Shown here: positions 5,693-9,589 of the stretch, piece after piece | Numbering within the stretch: position 1 is the first letter of the stretch | Layout of the letters: each line of letters starts with the position of its first letter | Assembly: GCA_944385065.1 (NCBI GenBank) | Contig: CALWVX010000056.1 | Span: 1-9,589, forward strand | DNA from: an uncultured Oscillospiraceae bacterium | GTDB taxonomy: Bacteria > Bacillota > Clostridia > Oscillospirales > Oscillospiraceae | Reading direction: 5' to 3' | DNA: 9,589 bases | Translations under genes and position numbers: made by a program | The notes under the pieces: model-generated | What the model was told of the DNA's origin: nothing | Seen by the model: the letters and a program-made list of their open reading frames with translations, nothing else | Databases searched by the model: none

Positions 5693-5702
5693 GCCTTGTC
5701 AA
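5674..5702 (-). promoter_or_regulatory. Sigma-70 promoter of glsA
   Basis: On the minus strand, a perfect TTGACA (5702-5697) and TACAAT (5679-5674) are spaced by exactly 17 bp. The expected start is near 5667, about 54 nt before the glutaminase ATG. Confidence 0.88.
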
Positions 5703-5947
5703 CCGGGCGGGCGCACAGTGTGCACCCCTGCAAGCAACAACGGACGGAGCGCGTAAGCGATACCCCCTCATCCGTCACCGCCTGCGGCGGTGGCACCTTC
5801 CCCTGAAGGGGAAGGCAAAGGGCGCGCCGAGTCGTCGCGCCCCACGCAGATGGGGCGTTGTCCGCAGGGGCGCCCTCCGGGCGCCCGCGGGCGGCCACAC
5901 GGGGCCGCCCCTACGAAAATTTCGACCCGTCCATCCTCATAGGAGCG
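5703..5947. repeat. Cluster of GC-rich hairpins, probably dispersed intergenic repeats
   Basis: There is no gene here. Five perfect hairpins follow each other: CACCGCC/GGCGGTG (5776-5782, 5786-5792), CCTTCCCC/GGGGAAGG (5796-5803, 5808-5815), CGCCCCA/TGGGGCG (5838-5844, 5851-5857), GGGCGCCC/GGGCGCCC (5868-5875, 5879-5886) and GGGCGGCC/GGCCGCCC (5889-5896, 5903-5910). The phrase CCCCCTCATCCGTCAC before the first stem and the GGCCGCCCCTACG after the last resemble intergenic repeats I associate with Oscillospiraceae genomes, but copy number cannot be checked from this window. Confidence 0.6.
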
Positions 5948-5975
5948 CCCCCCAAATTCTCAATTCTCAATTATC

Positions 5976-6174
5976 AATTCCTAACTCCTTCGTCGTCACA
6001 AGCTCCATACGCCCCAGGGCGGTCTCTCTTGGCCCTTTGGGCCAATTCACCTTCTCGTTCGCTTCCGCCTGACGACGAAAGCTCACTCATTCCGCTACCC
6101 CGACTCTCCCCACCGAACCCGCGACTGTCGCCGCTGGGCTTCGGCGGGGTCTCCAAAAATAATTCCTAACTCCT
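5976..6174. repeat. GC-rich block flanked by 14-bp direct repeats
   Basis: AATTCCTAACTCCT occurs perfectly at 5976-5989 and again at 6161-6174, in the same orientation and 185 bp apart. The sequence outside these copies on both sides is A/T/C-rich, while the block between (5990-6160) is mostly GC-rich and contains several hairpins, including TTGGCCC/GGGCCAA (6029-6035, 6039-6045). This is how a small inserted element with duplicated flanks looks, though unequal exchange between short repeats could give the same picture. Confidence 0.5.
5989..6079. repeat. 91-bp module with 10-bp terminal inverted repeats
   Basis: TTCGTCGTCA (5989-5998) and TGACGACGAA (6070-6079) are perfect inverted ends of a 91-bp module containing the 7-bp hairpin at 6029-6045 and a smaller one near 6010-6021. 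The ends and internal palindromes are like those of non-autonomous miniature elements. It carries no credible open reading frame and starts exactly at the end of the left 14-bp direct repeat. Confidence 0.5.
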
Positions 6175-6233
6175 AATTCCTAATTCTATCTCCTATCTCA
6201 ACTCTTCACTCTCTAACTCTCTACTCTCTTCCC
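6150..6233 (+). other. 84-nt G-free, pyrimidine-rich tract before the lipoprotein gene
   Basis: No G occurs from 6150 to 6233. The tract opens with CCTAACT/CCTAATT-like seven-base units and turns into TCTC/CTAACTCT runs up to the ribosome-binding site of the next gene. I see no sigma-70 promoter in it. If transcribed, the leader would be nearly unstructured. A shorter G-free tract of 44 nt (5948-5991) precedes the GC-rich module. Confidence 0.6.
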
Positions 6234-6250
6234 GAAAGGCGGTGCTCTCC

Positions 6251-9049
6251 ATGACTCCTCCCAAAACGCCCTTTGCCACCTCCCTGTCCGGCTCGGCCCG
6301 GACCACCCGGCTGCGGCTGCTGCGCATCTTCCGGGGGCCCCGGAAGGGGCCGCCCGCCCCGCTGGTCGTCCTGATCCTTCTGGCCGCTCTGGTCTGCGCC
6401 GGACTGGTGTCCTGTCAGATCGGCGCGGACACCTCTTCCGACAGCGGCCTCGTCTTTACCGACCAGGGAGAGGACACCCAGACGGTACTGGCCGCCCTGG
6501 CCCCCTATGCCCAGGGGGTGGATCACACCGGCGGCCTCAGAGGCGAGCTGCTGGCCGTTCTGGGGGACGGCCCCAGCCTGGCCGCCGCCTGTTTCCATGA
6601 CTACTACCCCCACTACACCCTGGTGATCGCCGCCCTGGACGAGGAGGGCGCGGTGACCGGAGACCCCTATGTGGTCAACGGGACCAAGGGCCGCCCCTGG
6701 GTCCAGGTCCTGTCCGACAGCGACGGAGAAACTCTGGTCTACACCGCCAACAGCTCCGGCCGGGCATCCTGGGGGGAGGCCGGAGCGGTTACCCTGGAGG
6801 GAACCGCCCTCACCTGGACCTGGCCGGTGGAGGGGGACATCCGGGACGCGGACCTGTACGACCTGAGCGTCGAGTACGCCCGCTTCTGGCAGGGGCGCAA
6901 GGCCCTGCTGACCCCCGGAGGGGTGGAGCTGTTTTCCGAGGACCCGGAGTTCAGCCCCTATCAGGACGACCCGTCCGGCCAGTGGCAGGACCCGGAGCGG
7001 GTGCTCCTGGGCTCCGCCCCCGGGGATGACCTGCCGGAGGAGGTCTGGACCGGGGCCCGGGCCTGGCTGGAGGCTCTCCAGACACCGGACGAGTCCTCCT
7101 ATGACACCGCCCTGTGGCAGATCGTCTCCCTCGTCCCGGGGAACGGGCGGAACGTCTATGAATTGGAGGCCCGGGCGGACGACGGCTCGGCCCAGCTATC
7201 CGCCGCCCTCACCCTGGACGGCGGGACGGTGACGGGAGCCGACTGGGATCTCCAGCCCGCCCCAGCTGACCCCGCCGATCAGGAGCCCGGCCCCGACGGA
7301 GTGACCCCCGACGAGCGCGCCGCCCTGCTGGAGGCCCTGGCGGCGGAGTACACCATGCTCTGGGAGGAGGGGGACGCCCCCTATCTGCTCCTGTGTCAGC
7401 CCTGGGGGGACGACCTGCTCATCGGGGCGGCCCGCCACACCGGCCGTTATGGGGACGATCTGCTCATCGGGGTGATGGACCGGGCCAGCGGCCGGCTCAC
7501 CGGGCCGGCCTATCAGTGGGCCCCCGAGGACAGCGCCCATCAGGTGCTCTCTTTTCAACAGGACGGGACCCCCTACCTGGCCTATGTCAGCAGCGGGATG
7601 CACCAGGGCTTCACCTATGGCCAGGCGGGGCTGCTCCGCTTTGAGGGGGACGGCTTCACCTGGGTCTGGCCGGTGGAGGGGGACATCCGGGACGAAACCT
7701 CCCAGGCCTATCAGGACTATCGGGCCTTCTGGGAGAGCCCCGAGCAGATGCCTGTTCTCGCCCCCGGGGGCTTTGATCTGTTCACCCTCCACCCCTCCGG
7801 CGGCGGGCCGGCAGGGCCGGAGTGGGCCTACGCCGGCCGGGTCTCCCTGTGGCCAGACCCAGTGGATGAGCTGCCAGACGGGGTGTACGACGGGGTGCGA
7901 ACCTGGCTGGAGGCCTTCTCCCAGGGCGGCCGCAACCCCTGGAACCGGGTAAACTCCTCCGGCGACTGGCAGATCCTGTCCCTCACCCCCCTGGAGGGGG
8001 ACTATGGCCAGGAGGCGGGACAGGGTGCCTATCGCCTGGAGGCCAAGGGGACCGGGGAATACCTGGACAGCTCGTCGGTCCACACCCTCACCGCCGAGCT
8101 GCTGGTGGACCAGGGAACCGGGCAGGTGGTCCATGCCCCGAAGGTCACCATGGCCCACAACGGGCAGTCCCAGCAGTGGCTGGACCTGGGCGCCGCCATG
8201 GTGGACGGCATCCCCCTGGCAGTGGAAGAATCCGTGGACACCGACGTCTCCCCCTTCCTGTCCGACCCCTGGGAGGGCCTGCTGCCGGAGCAGCGGACGC
8301 AGCTGGCGGCCCTCACTCCGGGCGACCTGCCCTCGGACGTCACCTATCCCTCCGGCGAGCTGGACCATCTGGAAAACCCCTCCCTCCTGCTGCTGGCCCA
8401 GGACGAGGCGGCGGATGTGGCCCTGTACGGGGCAGTGACCTGGGAGGGCTGGCCCCAACAGCCCGTGGCCGCCGGCGCCGGCGGCATCCGCACGGCGGGG
8501 CTGCTCCTGCGGGCGGGGGAACGGACCGTCTGGCTGCCCGTCAACTGGTCGGCGGACGCCTGGGACGGCGATGTCCCCAGCCTGTGGACCGGGGACTACG
8601 ACGGGGACGGCCGGCTGGAGGCCGCCGTCTCCGCCCGATATGAGCACGGCAGCAACCTGTCCCCCCACTCCCTGGTCATCGTGGAGCTGGACACCCTCAC
8701 CTACTCCACCCCCGACCTGTCCCTGGACGGACAGGTCACCGCCTCCTGCGCCGACGGGGGGCTCTCCGTCACCGCCCAGGGGGAGACCTACACCGCCGAT
8801 CTGACCCAGGCGGCGGGCGGCGATCCGGCGGACATGCTGGCAGCCAACGGAAACCGGCTGACCTACGGCAGCCGCACCAACTTTACGAGCTGGGAGGATA
8901 CCGTGCGCTTCACCGCCCTGCTCCACGCCGCCCCCATGGTCACCCCCGTGGGCATCACCGCCTGCCTCGTCTGGGAGGACGGGGCCTACCGGCTGGGGGA
9001 GGTCTATCTCCTCAGCCAGTCCGGGGCCGAGTTCGCGCTGGGTTCCTGA
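6251..9049 (+). CDS. Large predicted lipoprotein with a duplicated domain and a DxDxDG C-terminal domain, function unknown
   Basis: A 932-residue protein. A basic N-terminus (1-37) leads into a hydrophobic segment (38-53) ending in the lipobox LVSC with Cys55, so it is probably an extracellular lipid-anchored protein, or a single-pass one if the long N-region prevents processing. Two related domains of about 280 residues follow (about 75-345 and 355-640). Both contain WPVEGDIRD (from Trp191 and from Trp473), a PGGxxLF motif (222 and 505) and a W-L-E-A motif (272 and 552). The C-terminal part (about 655-930) contains DYDGDGRLE (782-790), a DxDxDG calcium-type loop as in VCBS/FG-GAP repeats. 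The ATG at 6251 is chosen over the GTG at 6242 because GGCGGTG (6238-6244) lies six bases before it. No family is recognised. It stands alone, between glsA and hbd. Confidence 0.85.
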   Translation: MTPPKTPFATSLSGSARTTRLRLLRIFRGPRKGPPAPLVVLILLAALVCAGLVSCQIGADTSSDSGLVFTDQGEDTQTVLAALAPYAQGVDHTGGLRGELLAVLGDGPSLAAACFHDYYPHYTLVIAALDEEGAVTGDPYVVNGTKGRPWVQVLSDSDGETLVYTANSSGRASWGEAGAVTLEGTALTWTWPVEGDIRDADLYDLSVEYARFWQGRKALLTPGGVELFSEDPEFSPYQDDPSGQWQDPERVLLGSAPGDDLPEEVWTGARAWLEALQTPDESSYDTALWQIVSLVPGNGRNVYELEARADDGSAQLSAALTLDGGTVTGADWDLQPAPADPADQEPGPDGVTPDERAALLEALAAEYTMLWEEGDAPYLLLCQPWGDDLLIGAARHTGRYGDDLLIGVMDRASGRLTGPAYQWAPEDSAHQVLSFQQDGTPYLAYVSSGMHQGFTYGQAGLLRFEGDGFTWVWPVEGDIRDETSQAYQDYRAFWESPEQMPVLAPGGFDLFTLHPSGGGPAGPEWAYAGRVSLWPDPVDELPDGVYDGVRTWLEAFSQGGRNPWNRVNSSGDWQILSLTPLEGDYGQEAGQGAYRLEAKGTGEYLDSSSVHTLTAELLVDQGTGQVVHAPKVTMAHNGQSQQWLDLGAAMVDGIPLAVEESVDTDVSPFLSDPWEGLLPEQRTQLAALTPGDLPSDVTYPSGELDHLENPSLLLLAQDEAADVALYGAVTWEGWPQQPVAAGAGGIRTAGLLLRAGERTVWLPVNWSADAWDGDVPSLWTGDYDGDGRLEAAVSARYEHGSNLSPHSLVIVELDTLTYSTPDLSLDGQVTASCADGGLSVTAQGETYTADLTQAAGGDPADMLAANGNRLTYGSRTNFTSWEDTVRFTALLHAAPMVTPVGITACLVWEDGAYRLGEVYLLSQSGAEFALGS
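6821..7693 (+). repeat. 27-nt perfect direct repeat inside the lipoprotein gene
   Basis: The 27 bases at 6821-6847 are identical to those at 7667-7693, encoding WPVEGDIRD twice, with similar bases continuing upstream (CACCTGG). The identity includes all third codon positions, while the surrounding repeat sequence has diverged. Confidence 0.85.
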
Positions 9050-9098
9050 AGGGAGCACCCACCCGAATGGTTCCCCCTTCAGCATCCGAATTTTCCCC

Positions 9099-9127
9099 TT
9101 GCATTAGCGCGGAAAAGAGGGTATACT
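9099..9127 (+). promoter_or_regulatory. Sigma-70 promoter of hbd
   Basis: TTGCAT (9099-9104) and TATACT (9122-9127) are separated by exactly 17 bp and lie in the gap after the lipoprotein gene. Transcription would start near 9134, leaving a leader of about 82 nt. Confidence 0.75.
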
Positions 9128-9141
9128 GTTCTCGAGAGCGG

Positions 9142-9186
9142 GGCCGGGACACTCCTCCCGGTCAGTCCCGCCGGCCGGGGGCCGGC
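9142..9186 (+). other. Two hairpins in the hbd leader
   Basis: CCGGGA/TCCCGG (9144-9149, 9156-9161; extendable by a G-U and a G-C pair) and GCCGGCC/GGCCGGC (9170-9176, 9180-9186) are perfect stems between promoter and ribosome-binding site. The second is followed by AGAAAATCT rather than a T-run, so it is not a clear attenuator. It may protect the transcript end. No known riboswitch was recognised. Confidence 0.4.
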
Positions 9187-9215
9187 AGAAAATCTGACAT
9201 TTAGGAGGACCTGAT

Positions 9216-9589
9216 ATGAAAGTAGCAGTCTTCGGCGCGGGCACCATGGGCAGCGGTATTGCCCAGATTTTCGCCGCCAAGGGGCACACCGTCCTGCTCT
9301 ACGCCAGCAGCAAGCAGTCCGCCCAGCGGCACAAGGATGATCTGGGAAAGTCCCTGCAGAAGCGGGTGGATAAGGGCAAGATGGCCCAGGAGGCCAAGGA
9401 CGCCATTCTGGACCACATTCTGGTGGAGGACGAGTCCGCCGCCGGCGACGCGGACCTGGTCATCGAGTGCATCAAGGAGGACATGGCCGCCAAGAAGGAG
9501 CTGCTCTCCCGCCTGGACAAGGAGTGCAAGCCGGAGACCATCTTCGCCTCCAACACCTCCTCCCTGCCCATCACCGACATGGCCCGGGG
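9216..9589 (+). CDS. hbd: 3-hydroxybutyryl-CoA dehydrogenase, 3' end missing
   Basis: This cytoplasmic enzyme reduces acetoacetyl-CoA to 3-hydroxybutyryl-CoA with NAD(P)H in the clostridial acetyl-CoA to butyryl-CoA route. The 124 residues in the window are the N-terminal Rossmann domain; full proteins are about 280. Visible: MKVAVFGAGTMGSGIAQ with the dinucleotide-binding GxGxxG (Gly7, Gly9, Gly12), DADLVIECIKED (about 78-89) and ASNTSSLPIT, whose SNTSS is the conserved substrate/active-site segment of the family. The ATG has AGGAGG (9203-9208) seven bases upstream. It has its own promoter, so it probably heads a transcript; neighbouring pathway genes would lie to the right of the window. 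A related 3-hydroxyacyl-CoA dehydrogenase is the only serious alternative. Confidence 0.92.
   Translation, partial: MKVAVFGAGTMGSGIAQIFAAKGHTVLLYASSKQSAQRHKDDLGKSLQKRVDKGKMAQEAKDAILDHILVEDESAAGDADLVIECIKEDMAAKKELLSRLDKECKPETIFASNTSSLPITDMAR

Noticed and set aside
5858..6169. 103-codon plus-strand frame and a 60-codon minus-strand frame in the intergenic repeat region
   Set aside because: They run through palindromic repeats and a low-complexity tract, lack ribosome-binding sites, and show no domain. The sequence is better explained as repeat DNA.
5703..6240. CRISPR array, tRNA or known riboswitch in the gene-free region
   Set aside because: The repeats are palindromes of different sequence, or a single pair of 14-bp direct repeats, with no regular spacers. 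No tRNA cloverleaf or familiar riboswitch core was recognised.
9048..9080. Possible terminator after the lipoprotein gene (GAAGGG paired with CCCTTC)
   Set aside because: The stem is short with a bulge and a long loop, and the following bases are AGCATCCGAATTTT rather than an immediate T-run. The support is too weak to list.
7196..9085. Long open frame (629 codons) on the minus strand, opposite the lipoprotein gene
   Set aside because: It is antisense to a gene with a signal anchor, ribosome-binding site and internal protein repeats. Its translation is Gly/Gln/Val-rich without domains, a usual by-product of GC-rich third positions.

Overview
The window reads as chromosomal DNA from a high-GC member of the Clostridia, most likely an Oscillospiraceae gut anaerobe of the Flavonifractor/Pseudoflavonifractor/Lawsonibacter kind. 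This is inferred from GC-rich coding sequence with Firmicutes-type TAGGAGG ribosome-binding sites, sigma-70 promoters of the TTGACA/TACAAT type, a BlaI/BlaR1 pair, and the start of a 3-hydroxybutyryl-CoA dehydrogenase gene of the kind used in clostridial butyrate synthesis. No rRNA, tRNA, CRISPR array, transposase or phage gene was seen.

Layout. 1-866 (minus): the N-terminal 288 residues of the peptidoglycan endolytic transglycosylase MltG, cut by the window edge. 1020-1199 (plus): a 59-residue peptide with 12 cysteines and one membrane segment. 3143-1270 (minus): a three-gene unit of a WecG/TagA/CpsF (GT26) glycosyltransferase with a TTG start, a DJ-1/PfpI protein and 5-formyltetrahydrofolate cyclo-ligase; the last two overlap by 17 bp. 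The unit has a recognisable promoter and a structured leader. 3397-4637 (plus): blaI and a blaR1-like M56 metallopeptidase, overlapping by 4 bp. Two near-perfect BlaI dyads sit on the promoter and start region, and the peptidase lacks any C-terminal sensor domain. 5613-4696 (minus): glutaminase, with a textbook promoter and a strong rho-independent terminator. 5703-6250: a gene-free stretch holding a run of perfect GC-rich hairpins, then a GC-rich block bounded by 14-bp direct repeats, then an 84-nt tract with no G. 6251-9049 (plus): a 932-residue predicted lipoprotein with two copies of a roughly 280-residue domain and a C-terminal domain carrying a DxDxDG calcium-type loop. 9216-end (plus): hbd with its own promoter and a hairpin leader, cut by the window edge.

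How the parts relate. mltG, the GT26 glycosyltransferase and blaI/blaR1 all touch the cell envelope, but only the blaI/blaR1 pair and the three-gene minus unit look like true operons. The other genes appear to be independent units. The most unusual items are the sensorless BlaR1 with its intact autoregulatory operator, the cysteine-rich peptide, the duplicated-domain lipoprotein, and the repeat-rich G-poor intergenic region in front of it. I did not find a clear undescribed multi-gene system.
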